Assembly: GCA_903772945.1 (NCBI GenBank) | Contig: CAICTM010000753.1 | Location: 1 to 50,094, forward strand | DNA: 50,094 nt | Origin: Seminavis robusta | Lineage: Eukaryota; Bacillariophyta; Bacillariophyceae; Naviculales; Naviculaceae | Reading direction: 5' to 3' | Shown here: piece after piece, positions 32,867 to 44,348 of the stretch | Layout of the letters: each line of letters starts with the position of its first letter | Position numbering within the stretch: position 1 is the first letter of the stretch | Notes under the pieces: generated by a model | What the model was told of the DNA's origin: nothing | Seen by the model: only the letters and a program-made list of their open reading frames with translations | Databases searched by the model: none | Translations under genes and position numbers: made by a program

Positions 32867-33248
32867 GATAGCTTTATTGGTAGTATAGTCCTATTTGTGG
32901 TGTCAACAGCAATAGTTCCAATCAGAAACTGGCGTCACACCGTAAAAAAATGCCAGGTCTTTTACGGGCAACCCTTCCTGCAAATTTTCGAACTCATATT
33001 GGTATGATGGAGTTGTTCGACTTGAGGCCACTCCACTAGGAGATGGATGCTAATGTACGAAAACAAAGAAAATTTTGTTGGCAACTTATGTTAAGACAGT
33101 GAAGTTCCGATCTGACTGCAAACAATTATTCAATTCCATGAAAAAGGTGAGACTGCCGAGTGTCGAAAACCAATGCTATGAATCGCAAAACTTGAAGATA
33201 CAGTCGCAGCTTCGCGGACCACCTCATAGTTGAGATACCGGATAAAAC
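32867..33248. other. intergenic stretch
   Basis: AT-rich, short ORFs only, nothing recognised. It separates the transposase from the spliced gene downstream. Confidence 0.5.
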
Positions 33249-34257
33249 ATGATGCGAACTGCAGGACGAATGGAGGACTGGGTGCATCGCCATGATGAAC
33301 GGTGGGCTGCCCTTGTTGAACAGCACGTAGCTCCAGTGGATGTAGAAACTGATGAAGAAGTGGTGGCCAGAGACAATGGTTCTTTCAATGACGGCTGTCA
33401 GTTGCTGTGGGAACACCTGAAAAAGCATCGTTCCATTGACAAAATCCTCGAAAAGGATGGAGGAATGGAATCGCAGTTCTTTGACTGGTTGTTGAAGGAA
33501 TTCGGAAACCTAACTTGGTTGAAGATCGTCTCTTCTTACAACAAAGGGCCAAATTTCACTGCATACGGTGGATTCCCATTTCCCCCAACCTGGTCTGGCT
33601 GGTCAAGCAATGACTCGAGTACGTGTTTGATTGTGGATTGCTACGACGAATCTTGTCATTCTCTGACATTTGTTCTGTTCTGTTCTGTTCTTTTTTGTAG
33701 TGGTCATGCGATGGACTGATGGAACCAAACGTTACTCCCGGGACCTTGTTCTGACCAACAAGGATGTCATTTACGTGGTGTGGAACAAGATCATTTCGAC
33801 ACCCCATTGTCTGGAAGAATTCTGTCATGCTAGTGCTGTGACGGGAGGCCGCTGGACAGTCTCGATGATCAAGGAACGATTCAATAACTGCTTTGGAGCA
33901 GACACTCTCGGAAAGGGTAAATGGATCCCTTTCGCGGACCACAAGGCGAAGCTTCAGGAAGAAATCAACAACATCCCCATTCCCGATTTTGATATGGGAG
34001 CTGGTGCTAGAACTCAACTTGATTTGAACAATATCCAAACCGGACCTGTGAGTCCAGTCAGTCTGTTGGGCAATGGCGGAATCAGTGGAAGTGAAGACTT
34101 GGACACCCAGCCTCGAGTTGCACGCAAGAGACCACCAGTTCTTCGACCTGTAAGGACAAACTTGAAGAGAGACTTCGACAAGGTTCAAGATGTTGCCAAT
34201 GAAAAGGAAGATGACCGGAAGCCTGCAGCAAAAAGGAGCAAAAAAGATAGTGCTTAA
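33249..34257 (+). CDS. unrecognised protein, two exons
   Basis: Exon 1 is 33249-33618 and exon 2 is 33701-34257. The 82-bp intron has GTACGT at its start, a TTCTGTTC-rich pyrimidine tract and TTTTTTGTAG at its end. Splicing joins A|TG and gives a continuous frame (SSND S M VMRWTDGT...). The product, about 308 residues, has an acidic N-terminal half, a central region rich in Trp and aromatic residues, and a basic C-terminus (KRPP...RPVRTNLKRDF...KPAAKRSKKDSA) that looks like a nuclear localisation signal. It lies downstream of the transposase on the same strand, so it may be a second gene of the same element; this is an inference from position. Confidence 0.55.
33619..33700 (+). other. spliceosomal intron, 82 bp
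   Basis: GT...AG ends, a polypyrimidine run of TGTTC repeats next to the acceptor, and a frame that is open only when it is removed. Confidence 0.75.
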
Positions 34258-35186
34258 TGCTGTAATCTGATAGCCTTGGTGATGGATGACCCGTCAAACA
34301 AGAGATCCCATGTCGGGTGCACCCGATGCTCATGGTGGATGCAACCGGGCTCATATTCAAGACTCAATGTATTTCAGTCAAGAGTGTACGAGATAGCTTG
34401 GTGGGGTTCCTGGTGATTATTTTCGGAAGCGAACCCGATCCTAACGAGCGTGCAATAACCATTTATCTAATATGAATAACATATAAACCTCGCCGTACAT
34501 GTGTGACGTCTACAACTCCATATTGCTCACTGTACTGTACAGTAAGCCTTCATCGGCCAGCGTGAGAATGCAACCGTTATACCGCGAGCATCACGGTACA
34601 ACCGTACTGTATGGAACTCCTGGCAAGCAGGACCGTTTTGGCATGGCTCGCTCTCTCCTCAACGGTGACCATCACGATATTATTACCTCACCTCCGGTCC
34701 CCTTTTAATCTATATAACTAGGACACTTAAATCGGAATTGTTTACGTGATATTCAACTCTGACTATTCTAAAGAGTTTTAAGCGTCTCAGTCGTGCATGT
34801 TTTACTATTTTTTATCACACACTTGATCCCGAAACCAGGAAGTCATCATCAAGAAAAACTCAATCGCAGTTCGTGCTCGATGGATGAACAAGCTGGTTTA
34901 CCAGGATGACAAACAAGATGCGAAGTTGGTGGTTTCTAATTCTCCGATACAGTACGTAGTATGAAGCAAGAAGACGTTTCTGAATTCTATCCCCTCGTCG
35001 ACATGGTCGTAGTGTCGTGGAGAGGATCTTCACGCGGGCTTTGCGTCCTGTGACGCGTCCTTGCCTTGACCTTGTCGCCTTCCTCTAAATGATAGAAGGT
35101 TGGCAAGAAAATATCATGTCTCGTCTAAGAAACCCATTTTGGGCAATGCCACTCATGATTATGGGGTGCCCCATAATTATTGGGTA
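34258..35186. other. intergenic stretch with a short hairpin
   Basis: No gene was recognised. A perfect 9-bp stem with a 2-base spacer, ATTATGGGG-TG-CCCCATAAT, lies at 35158-35177, 10 bases past the stop of the minus-strand gene at 35187. It may form in the 3' end of that transcript. Confidence 0.5.
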
Positions 35187-36661
35187 CTAAACGGCAAGCG
35201 CACATGACGACTCATCATCGTCAGATCCACCACCTTGCTGGTCCTCGTCAGCAGCTTCAGTCTCGTCATCAGAGGACTCCATGCCAGAAATCTCCTCCAT
35301 GAATGCGCTGTCAATGATGGAGCTCTTGCGCCTCTTCATCCTGCGCTCTTCCTCTTGAGACTCGGCAAATAGCCCATGAACATTGTGAAGTTGGGCCAAA
35401 ATTGCTTCCTCCATGGCCGATGATTGGGGCGTCTCGCGGGCGAGCTTGTTGCTTTTGCGGCACTGTGGCTGCGAAGAATGCCCTGCCCTCTTTGGACCAT
35501 CCCCCAAACTTGCACTGTCCTAGATTGGACTGGGTGTACGTAGTGCCGTACCCATTGTCCTCATACACTGTGACAAAAGTGCCCTGCACTACTGGGTCAT
35601 TGCCAACATCGGTTGGAGCGCTGCGCATAAAGTGGTTAGGAAAGAGCTCATAACAAACGACACAACACCAGACAATGTACTTACGCTCCATTCATAATTT
35701 TGATCTTTTTGCCCGCATTAGCGCGTTTCAAGGCCTCCATAGCGGCCCACTTGCGGTAGTTATTACGGACAAATGTAAGGGCAATGGCCTCCGTCGTGGT
35801 ATGCATAAAGAGGTAGTTGGGGTCTAGGGGCTTGCAAGCGGTCGAAATAGTCTTGTAGTAGCGGATGCCCTCGTTCCAATGCTGAGAATTTCCTGTGGCC
35901 TTTGCCAATAAGCTGTCCCAATACCAGATTGCCAAATCCCACTCTGCCTCCCACTTCTTTTTCTGGTCGTCAGTGGCATTGTCTGCAAGGGGTGCAGGGG
36001 GGTTCCAAGTCCTGCTGAGCAACGCTGACAGTCCGTCCTTGGGGGGCATCTGACCATTATGGGCTTGCATCCATTGCGAGCAGGCGTCTCGCACACGATT
36101 CTGGGCATATCCCCGCTGCTTATTGAGGCAGTCAACAAAATGGTCCTTGTAGAGGACACAAAAAGCATGGCGCTCCGCGGCATCGTCATCGCCCATCAAC
36201 TTCTGATGATGGTTCAAGTAGGCATGGCAGCCTTTAATGGCACCTGCGTCGTTGGTGATAAACTTGACCCTGCGCCAATATTCTTGCTTAACAAAATCTT
36301 CAATGTTGGCTTGGGTCTCCTTTTTCTGGGCAAGTTGCCCACCACTCTTGACCAACTGGGCCACCTGGGCAAAAGTGAACGTTGTATCTTTGGCCGCAGG
36401 CTTAGAATCTCCTTGGGCCTCTTGGGTGGGATTTTCTTTCGAACGGGCCTTCTTCGCCATCTTCTGGGCCTGCTTGTCTCGTGCAGCTCTCTTCTTACTA
36501 CTGTTACGGGTGTTCCCCATGGTCACCAAATCTTCAAAAGAATTCTGTGGGCTTCGAGGTGATTTCTTCCTCCTGTTGCTGGAAACTTGAACGGTCGCTG
36601 GCACTCGATTCTCTTGGTCGTCGTCTATGTGGAGCAACCACATATCGTGCTGCTGTTGCAC
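35187..36661 (-). pseudogene. unrecognised protein with intron and late frameshift
   Basis: Exon 1 is 36661-35685. An intron of 64 bp follows (35684-35621, GTAAGTAC...TTATGCGCAG). Exon 2 begins at 35620, and the split codon GC|C gives a continuous frame (IMNGAAPTDVGNDPVVQGTFVTVYED). The N-terminus is basic (SNRRKKSPRSP, KKRAARDKQAQKMAKKARSK), with an Ala/Gln-rich region and then a mostly helical core with many Trp. Near 35440-35470 the sensible frame changes, moving to EEAILAQLHNVHGLFAESQEEERRMKRR and an acidic tail (SSDDETEAADEDQQGGGSDDDESS) that ends at 35187. The basic start and acidic end suggest a nuclear protein. Whether the shift is real or an assembly error cannot be told here. Confidence 0.55.
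35621..35684 (-). other. spliceosomal intron, 64 bp
   Basis: GTAAGT donor and GCAG acceptor on the minus strand; removing it joins two frames of the same protein. Confidence 0.75.
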
Positions 36662-37603
36662 AGGGGCGAAGACGGAACTATTGATTTGGTCTTCAGGGTG
36701 GAAGACTAGCTTGGCAACTGCAGAAAGAGCAGCGTTTCTGAAGCTGGACAGTCATGGTCGTTGTTTTGGGCCCGAGCACCAACACTTGAAAAATGGCTTT
36801 GCGACCCACTTTTGTTCCTCTCTCCATAGAGAGTCGAAGAAACTTTTGGATTGATGCGATTTCAACTTGAAACAAAGGACGGAGCAAAGTAGCAACTATG
36901 GGTAAAACATACGAACATCAAGGCATCAGCGGCCTACTACCTAGAATCTACATTATCGTTTCGCGTGTACTTCGAGTACTCTCGTTAACGCCGGGAACGG
37001 ATCGGCCAAACGATTCCGCTGATGGTCGGCACAGCATTCTCACCTGCATGTCGTCTATAGTTTCACACTGTAACTTTCATTTGGCGACCCTCTGGGCGCT
37101 CAAGTTAAAATTGGTTATGACTACTTCTGACTCCGATAAGCTTTTGCCAGTCAGGAAGTGAGAATCTCGCTGTACATATCCTTTCAGAACATGATTACTC
37201 CCTGTCTCCTCCATACAGGCGGCTTCGAAGTGCCTCTAGCTAGTGTATTCAGCCAGGAAGCTAACACAGGGCGTTGGAAACCAGTAAAGCTATACAGCTT
37301 CATCCCTAGAACGCCCCCCCCCCCCTTCTCCTTGGACGACCGAGTTAGTAGTCTATATAGTACATTTCTTGATTTGAGATAACTTTCGAAAGGCATCCGT
37401 TAACATATCGGCTGCCGTGCCTTTAGGGCTTGTACAAAGGCGCCACAACTCATTTCTCTCAATGGTGTCATCAAGAGTAGATGGATGGACCAGCAACGGG
37501 ACTCCGTGGCAGTGCCCACAAGAACATCGAAAAGACATGTCCAGGAGTTAGTCCAGGCACTACCACTCTAGTAGGCAACGCCCTCCGCCATAAAGCTCAT
37601 GCA
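36662..37603. other. intergenic stretch with poly-C run
   Basis: Short ORFs only. A run of about 13 C lies around 37312-37325. No gene was recognised. Confidence 0.5.
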
Positions 37604-37608
37604 CCCGC

Positions 37609-37851
37609 TGTTGTTTGCTAGTAATACTGCAGCTTATTGGGAGTAATTTGGTTTTAGATTAAGCTGAAAAGAAAAGTGAGGATTTTCTGGTGGTGCATAC
37701 AATTCTTGTGATTGAATGGATATAAGGACCCCCGTAGCACTTTAGACCTAAAACTCCTTTGTTCCTTGCATGATGAATTTACATGCGAACCGGACTAGAT
37801 GATTAATACACGAGTCAATAGTAAAGAGGTGTCAGGTATTTTCCTCCAACA
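37609..37851 (-). repeat. copia 3' LTR (243 bp)
   Basis: Minus-strand ends TGTTGGAGG...AGCAAACAACA. It matches 44101-44293 well from 37664 on. Its last 46 bp (37610-37655) appear inverted in the other copy. Confidence 0.88.
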
Positions 37852-37868
37852 CACTCCTGCACGGTGCC

Positions 37869-38555
37869 CTAAGTGGCTACCGTGGAACGAATAAAATAAT
37901 TTAGGCAATCAAACAAGGGGTGGATGTGCCCATGATGAAAGCCCTGTGCTCGTGGAAGAGCTTGCCCTGAAGGGCTTCGTGAAAAAATCTCCACGCATCT
38001 CAAAGGTTGGGCAGTACACAACTCTAAGGTTGCTTTTTCCAATCTGGTCATGAATAAAAAAAACGAATGTTGATAGCCCAAGTTCTTTTGCCCGAACTGC
38101 CTTTGCCATTCTCTGCAAGAATGATCGTGCTTTGTTGTCCTGCATGGATGTTGTCCTTCACAACGATCCCCTCTCTTCAAGGAACAACTTTGCCCACAAA
38201 ATGGGCGACATGACATCGTCAGCTCCAACAATTCCGCTTCCGTGCTGCTCCTCGAATTCAATTTTGTTTCGAAGACACAGACAGCACCGCACCACTTCAA
38301 AGGACATGACTCCTCCTGTATGGGAAGGTAATCAGGATGGACTGCAAATGATGCATCCACCCACAAAGTGATGATGCGTATGTCATCAATATGTAGGATC
38401 AACTTGTCCTGCGCCGTCTGATCCAAAAACTTAAGGCCTTGAACCAACTTGTCCCAATCATCAGATGTTGGGCTTCTGAACGAGTGCATAACACAGTAGT
38501 GAGAGTCTGCACATCTGGTCGAGCACGCTTGACAGAAACAACAGCTTGGCTGCAA
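37869..38555 (-). pseudogene. copia RNase H, minus strand
   Basis: In one long frame it reads DDWDKLVQGLKFLDQTAQDKLILH, ITLWVDASFAVHPDY (catalytic Asp), CGAVCVFETK and LNSRSSTEAELL (catalytic Glu). It then drifts into another frame with RSFLQRMAKAVRAKELGLS...FFIHDQIGKSNLRVVYCPTFEMRGDFFTKPF, the RNase H end. This is typical of CoDi elements. Several frameshifts. Confidence 0.85.
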
Positions 38556-38599
38556 AGGTAGATATGTTTCCTGTTCTTGTCATTCAGGATGGTGCATCA

Positions 38600-39578
38600 C
38601 CAGAGCTGAATAAGTCAGCAGGAGCTGCACTTGGTACCTTTTTCATTGCCCCAAAGTCCACTGGAACTCTGAGATCATTTTCTTGACATAATCTATATGT
38701 CAATCACAACCTTTCCTGGGTCGGAAAAATCCACCGTCATCCCAAGTAGTCATGCTTGGGACCACGGGTTGCCTTCACGGCTCCATAGTTCCATACCTAG
38801 CGTTGACCATTCCAGAGTTTGTTTATTCACCAACTTCATTCTGGGCTTGACATTAGGTCATCAAATGAAATCGAATTGTTTGTTGGTACCCTCGATCATG
38901 CGGTTGGCCACACAAGGATCGTATTTGTTGAACACAAATCCAATTTGTTCGAGGTCGCTCCTGAAGAGCTTTTACCAGAGTAATGCTGCAAAACCATTCC
39001 GTAGATGGCTTTTTCCACAACGACATAGAGGACTGGTCGTCCTTCTTGTATGTCAGGAAAGAAGCATATGTGTCAGGACAATTTCGACAAGTAAGTCTGC
39101 AAGGGTTCCTCAATGACATGAGGACCCTGTCTTCACCTTGTTTGACTTTTTGCATTGGGTTTTGGATGAACGCATTGGGAACATCCAGGGACATACATCC
39201 CTATCTTCAGATGAATCGACACACATGGATAACATCAAACCCTCAAGTGAAACTGTTGGGCTTCTGGCATCTTCTTTCTGATGGTACACCTTGTAGGTTT
39301 CCCATTGTAGACTGCACGGGCCTTGACGTGCCATCCCTTTTCTCACTCACAACATGAGTGCCATTTGTGCCTTTTTAAATTCAGAATCATGCATTTGTTG
39401 GGTCGACTGGACTGAAACACACTCTGCTGTGTAGCTGGTCCATCTCTTTGAGCGCCGCCTTTCTGGCTTTGTTGCCCCACACTTTCAGACCTTGGGTAGA
39501 AGATGTCTGTTGGGCGTGGCTGCTCTCATCCTTGACTTCTGCTGTGGTACTCCTGTGATTACAGGAGTCCATGAACAA
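38600..39578 (-). pseudogene. copia reverse transcriptase pieces, minus strand
   Basis: KARKAALKEMDQLHSRVCFSPVDP (39387-39480) is the start of the copia reverse transcriptase. MSLDVPNAFIQNPM (38853-39194 frame) is the first catalytic Asp block, and NKYDPCVANRMI-type residues follow in a shifted frame. The catalytic YVDD box could not be found; the region 38580-38850 is badly damaged. Confidence 0.7.
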
Positions 39579-39733
39579 AGCTAGATGTTTGTTGTCTCTG
39601 TCTCATACAGTATGGTTGCTTCCTTCGTCATCTTGGACGAAGGTGACTCCTTTCTTTGCTTCGGCTGTTGCGATCCGAGCTGAGCGTCTAATTCCAACTC
39701 GAGGAAGCTTGGAAGCCTTGGCTGTCCAGCGAG

Positions 39734-40061
39734 GTTTCCATCATTGGTATCCATGCTGGTGCCGTCTCTTCAACTGTGGGTTGTCTGGACTTGTGCTTGT
39801 TGGGATTCCTTGGAATCCTCTTCTCCTTCTTCATCGGAGTCAATGTCTGTGCATACTGTTTGAATGCCCTTGGTACTAGCCCTGGGGCGTTCCCGTCTCA
39901 GAATCTTCATCTGATTCCGTGGATTCCACTGAATCTTCGTCCGAAGAGTCTGCATAGACTTGAAGTAGCTCTCGTTTCCATTGACACCATCCACTCCTGC
40001 AGAAAACCTACAGGTAAAATTCCACAAAGTCACGGTTGTGAAAGTTAGTGGTTTCTTACCC
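39734..40061 (-). repeat. pol linker copy A (duplicated at 43717-44047)
   Basis: About 330 bp encoding an acidic linker (DIDSDEEGEEDSKESQQAQVQTT) between integrase and reverse transcriptase. It matches 43717-44047 almost base for base with small indels. It continues upstream into LPMPRSVIDAVEKKAYGEG, so this is the original place in pol. Confidence 0.9.
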
Positions 40062-41109
40062 TCACCGTATGCCTTCTTTTCGACAGCATCAATGACTGAG
40101 CGAGGCATCGGCAGGATGCGGACAGGCTGTCGCGTGATCACCTCAAAGGTGACAGGTCCATCACACTGTGTCACCTTGGTGTTGTCCATCAATGGACGGA
40201 GATAGATGCAATCCATCGCCGGGGCTCCATGGAATTGAGCTTGTCTGGTTCATTGGAACAAGACAATAGCTCCCAAAAGTGTACTGAATATTTTGTAGCT
40301 CGTGGTCCGACCCTCCAAGATCTGTCTGGGGGATACACTTTAGAGATTCCATCAAGCGCGGGAAGAGGTTGAGTTTACAATTAACATCGTAAACCAATTC
40401 CACAATCATCCACTTTGGCATCACCATGAACGGGGTTGAATGCAGGCTGCGCGGATGCGCTCCTTCAAGTTCGGATGTTCGCTCGGCGGGACCACTGTGA
40501 GTCTGAGCCGCTCATGGTTGAGCTTGAGCTCCATGTCGTTCTGACAGGATCCATCAGGCTCTTGAACTCCAGGTCGCACTGTATTCTTGGATCTTGAAAT
40601 CATTATTTCCGTACCGATCAAAATCTTGTCAATGGCGGCATAGATGATTTTCCTTTCCTGTTGGTCAGGTAGGCTCTATTCGCGGTGTCGGATTTGCAAG
40701 TCAGTGAATGCTGAGAAGGCAATCTCACAGACATAAATCCATGCATCCGGTCAAGAACCTGTGTGGTGCACCCAGCTCATCCGTAACAGATGAATACTGT
40801 CGGTCACTGGTGGCGGGCGTCTGCGTGTATAGAGCGCTTGGCCTTGCCCATGTCGCTCCCGGAAAATTAATTCGGCGCGACCGATGTCTCTCCAGCTTGA
40901 CGGGACAGCTCGCGAATTTACCAGTCCTGATCATGTGCGGTATCCCTCCAAAGATGGACGCTGGAGGTTGTGGTTACAGATTTCTTGCGAGAAATGCACC
41001 CTTGGCTTGCTTCTTGGTAAAGCTTCGAGGTTGCCTTCCACCGTCTGGACAAATGCTGGAACTCCGGTGAAAAACTGGTTGAGTTGGGCATTTGATCCAG
41101 AGGCTCTGC

Positions 41110-42588
41110 TCAATCAACACGCCTTACAGAACTTTGGCGGTCCCTCCATACCTGGTATGGATCCAGTTGGGCGGTAGTGTAGATGGCGTCGTCGACTCTT
41201 GAGTCCATGAGGACATAGGAACCATCCTGTGCCCTGACAGCAGTCATCCCCAACAAGAGACCAAAGCGTTGATATTGGCGATGCTCCTGGATTGGAATAA
41301 CCATTTCCGTAAGTGTGTTGTCGCCTTCTTGGGTAAGCTTGGTGCTTCCAACATTGGTGGCCATCTCGATTGAGGTCTGGGAGATAGCCGCTTGCGGACA
41401 ATCATGTCCTGGTTCATGACAGTTACGGATGGAACTGCCACTGTCGAGATAACACTGTGTTGGCTCCATAGGAATGAGTTTCTTGACCGACACTCCTGCA
41501 AGATTTGGCTCTGCCACTCCTGTGAGTTCGGCATCTGCCACTCCTGGGAACTCAAACGCAACTTGATGGTTCTGTTCTTCGACTGAGAGTGAGTCTTGGT
41601 CTTGGAAATCTTCATAACAGTTGCCTCGCTGATTCTCCCGTTGACGCCGGCTGGGTCCACGGTACAAGCAACGAAATTCATTCTCTGTATCCGAGCTGTA
41701 GTCGGAACAGCAGCTCTGATCATCGTCTTGGCCACTCCGAGGGATGACTCCTTCGAATGGATCTGTGTTGAAGACGGTGTCAGGGTGGGCAGAACGACTG
41801 ACAATTATATTATGTGTATCATTGTACCGCTGGAGGATAAGGTCGGATCCGATGCTTACACCGTCAGGACCTCCCTCAGCAAGCTGATCATGGCCGTAGC
41901 CGGAGTGATAGCTTTCTTCGGATGATGTCTCATCATGCCTCACTCTTCTGCATAAAGTGGGATGCCTCAAGGAAATCGTAGCGAAATGCTCCCCAGTCAA
42001 TGGAAGTTCCGGCTCACTGTCGGTGGGTTGAATCATCTCTGCCCATAAGGGCGGGACTCCATCGACTTGATGGTGCTGAAAATGGAACTGTAGTGACCCT
42101 GCCGCTGGCCTGGGAGGCTTGGCTTGACATGGGGAACTGTTGAAAGTTCGCCTGGCTCGTAGGGAGGTGGAGGGACTCCACTGAATCCACTCCTGCTGAA
42201 GAGTCTCCAGCTGGAGCTGGCTGGAGCTGGCGCCGTACCACTGTGGGGGGCACTCCTTGGAGTAGCTGCGATCTGGTGTTGGTGGTACTGTGGCATGAAG
42301 GATTTCTTCATGCCATTGAACTTTGTTGATGGCCCATTCAGGCTTGGGGATCTTCGACTTCACCTTGCACTGCGGAAGTTTGTGATCTGGGCTTCCACAG
42401 CAGTAGCAGGCTTCGCCTGGCTGGGACTGCTGGTAGAAGACAGCAGCTGGGAGCCCTTCCTTCACTTCTTGGATCAAAAGGAGGTGGCTTGGGTTGGAAT
42501 ATGGCTTCCGGTCTTGGCCTTCCGTTGGTCCAACCATTCCTTGCTGGGCTTGATCTGTCATTGGACAGCGTCTCTCTAAGATGATCAA
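41110..42588 (-). pseudogene. copia Gag C-terminus and protease, minus strand
   Basis: A 492-codon open frame. Near its start is CYCCGSPDHKLPQCKVK (C-x2-C-x4-H-x4-C zinc knuckle). A long low-complexity, Ser/Gln/acidic region follows, then QCYLDSGSSIRNCHEPG, where LDSGSS is the aspartic protease active site (D-S-G). After it the frame includes GLLLGMTAVRAQDGSYVLMDSRVDDAIYT, the end of the protease domain. This is the longest intact piece of the element. Gag coding continues to the right (42600-43490) in broken frames with FGTERVKAKSSIYDKSTRSYENILKTG. Confidence 0.75.
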
Positions 42589-43716
42589 GGGTATCAGGGA
42601 ACTGGATGGTACCGTTCATGGCATAGGTGCCTCAACGGTCTTCTGGAATCTCCATAATCTTCCCTCTTGTGTCCATGGTAGGCCACGGTTGCTTTCAACT
42701 AGCCCTTTCCGTCACTAGTATTTTCTTGGGCGTCGTGATCCGGTGTGCCTTGTATTCAGCCAACCGATAGTCCTGGCATCAATGAGCTCCGTTCCGACCA
42801 GGTCTACACTTGTCCACGTCGTTGTCGACCTTTCTCAAGTAGAAGTCAACTCTGTCATGGTCGCCTTGCTTTGGGAACAAGCCACGTTGGATGGTCTTGT
42901 GTATTGTAGCAATGGGACTCTTTGTTGAGCCTTGCATCACTATCAATCTGATCCCTCTTGAGCAACTCAATGGGATCCAGCTTGACTGCATCCTCGTAGT
43001 CTCCTAGACCTCTTAGCTTGGACTTCATGCGTCGTACAGTATGTCACCTGGATGGTGGTTGCACCTGTCTTGAGAATGTTCTCATAGGATCGAGTCGACT
43101 TGTCATAGATGGATGACTTTGCCTTTACTCGCTCAGTTCCAAAGCATCGTATTCTTGGGCTTTGGATCAGCAAGTGATACCTGAGTGTTGGCTTGGTCGG
43201 CTTGGTAGGTGCCTGACTTTGTCATGGTCTCAATGGCCAATGAAGCCAGTGGCACATCATTCCCTCAGGCTTGATCCTTAGGTCCTGGACAATGTGTGTC
43301 AGGGTCTCTTCAAAAGGATAATACCTGGTGTCAGCCTGTCCATTTGGATGGAAGAGGAACTGACGCTTGGAACTCTTGTTTGGTTCCTGTAGCTGTTTGC
43401 CTCTTCCTTGATGGCTTCTTCCTGAGGAATTGAATCCCCTACCCCCCCTAGAAGGGTATCTTCTCCACCACGACCACCTCTTCCTTGTATCTCATGGTTG
43501 CCGTTGGTGGTAGTGCACTCTTGTGCTTGCTTGTTCCTTGGAACTAGCTTGTGTTCTCGTGGAACTGTTCTTGTGTGGATACTCCTGCAGGAAGGATCTC
43601 ACGACGGGCACTACTCTGTGTAGTTGCCTGTAAAAGCTTCTTGTTGGCTGGATAGCCTCTGTCGTTGACAGCTCACGTAACACGTGGTTTCTTGGTCTTG
43701 TGTCCCTTGGTTGGAC

Positions 43717-44047
43717 GTTTCCATCATTGGTATCCACTGCTGGTGCCGTCTCTTCAACTGTGGGGTTGTCTGGACTTGTGCTTGTTGGGATTCCTTGGAA
43801 TCCTCTTCTCCTTCTTCATCGGAGTCAATGTCTGTGGCATACTGTTTGGATGCCCTTGGTACTAGCCCTGGGCGTTCCCTCCTCAAATCTTCATCTGATT
43901 CCGTGGATTCCACTGAATCTTCGTCCGAAGAGTCTGCATAGACTTGAAGGTAGCTCTCGTTTCCATTGACACCATCCACTCTGCAGGCAAACCTACAGTA
44001 AAAATTCCACAAAGTCACGGTTGTGAAAGATTAGTGGTTTCTTACCC
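43717..44047 (-). repeat. pol linker copy B, misplaced upstream of gag
   Basis: Near-identical to 39734-40061 but located between the 5' LTR and gag, where no pol sequence belongs. Its right end (44047) meets the inverted LTR end at 44054. Confidence 0.9.
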
Positions 44048-44053
44048 TTGGCT

Positions 44054-44293
44054 AAAACCAAATTACTCCCCAATAAGCTGCAGTATTACTAGCAAACAAC
44101 ACTGAAAAGCAAAAGTGAGGATTTTCTGGTGGTGCATAGCAATTCTTGTGATTGAATTGGATATAAGGACCCCGTAGCACTTTAGACCTAAAACTCCCTT
44201 GGTTCCTTGCATGATGAATTACATGCGAACCGGAACTAGATGATTAATACACGAGTCAATAGTAAAGAGGTGTCAGGTATGTTTCCTCCAACA
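44054..44293 (-). repeat. copia 5' LTR with inverted inner end
   Basis: 44101-44293 matches the 3' LTR. The inner segment 44054-44100 is the reverse complement of 37610-37655 with one extra C, so the last part of this LTR is flipped. Confidence 0.88.
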
Positions 44294-44348
44294 CCCGTGT
44301 GAGCCATGCCTGTTGTCTGTCAAGGACACTAACCTAGCAACTCTTTCG

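Larger units (their letters stand above)
37609..44293 (-). mobile_element. Ty1/copia (CoDi-type) element, minus strand, rearranged
   Basis: LTRs beginning TGTTGGAGGAAA on the minus strand lie at 44293 (5' copy) and 37851 (3' copy). The flanks CCCGC (37604-37608) and CCCGT (44294-44298) match at 4 of 5 bases. Read right to left the order is a duplicated pol linker, gag with zinc knuckle, protease, a damaged integrase region, a linker, reverse transcriptase pieces and RNase H. All frames are broken. Confidence 0.85.

Noticed and set aside
39970..40065. A possible short intron (GTAAGAAACCACTAAC...TGTAG on the minus strand) in the copia pol linker
   Set aside because: The frame is open straight through and gives KKPLTFTTVTLWNF, which fits the usual residues after the integrase of this family, and about 53 bp is short for an intron.
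40884..41177. 97-codon plus-strand ORF inside the minus-strand copia element
   Set aside because: It is on the wrong strand for the element, shows no domain, and overlaps the end of the protease region.
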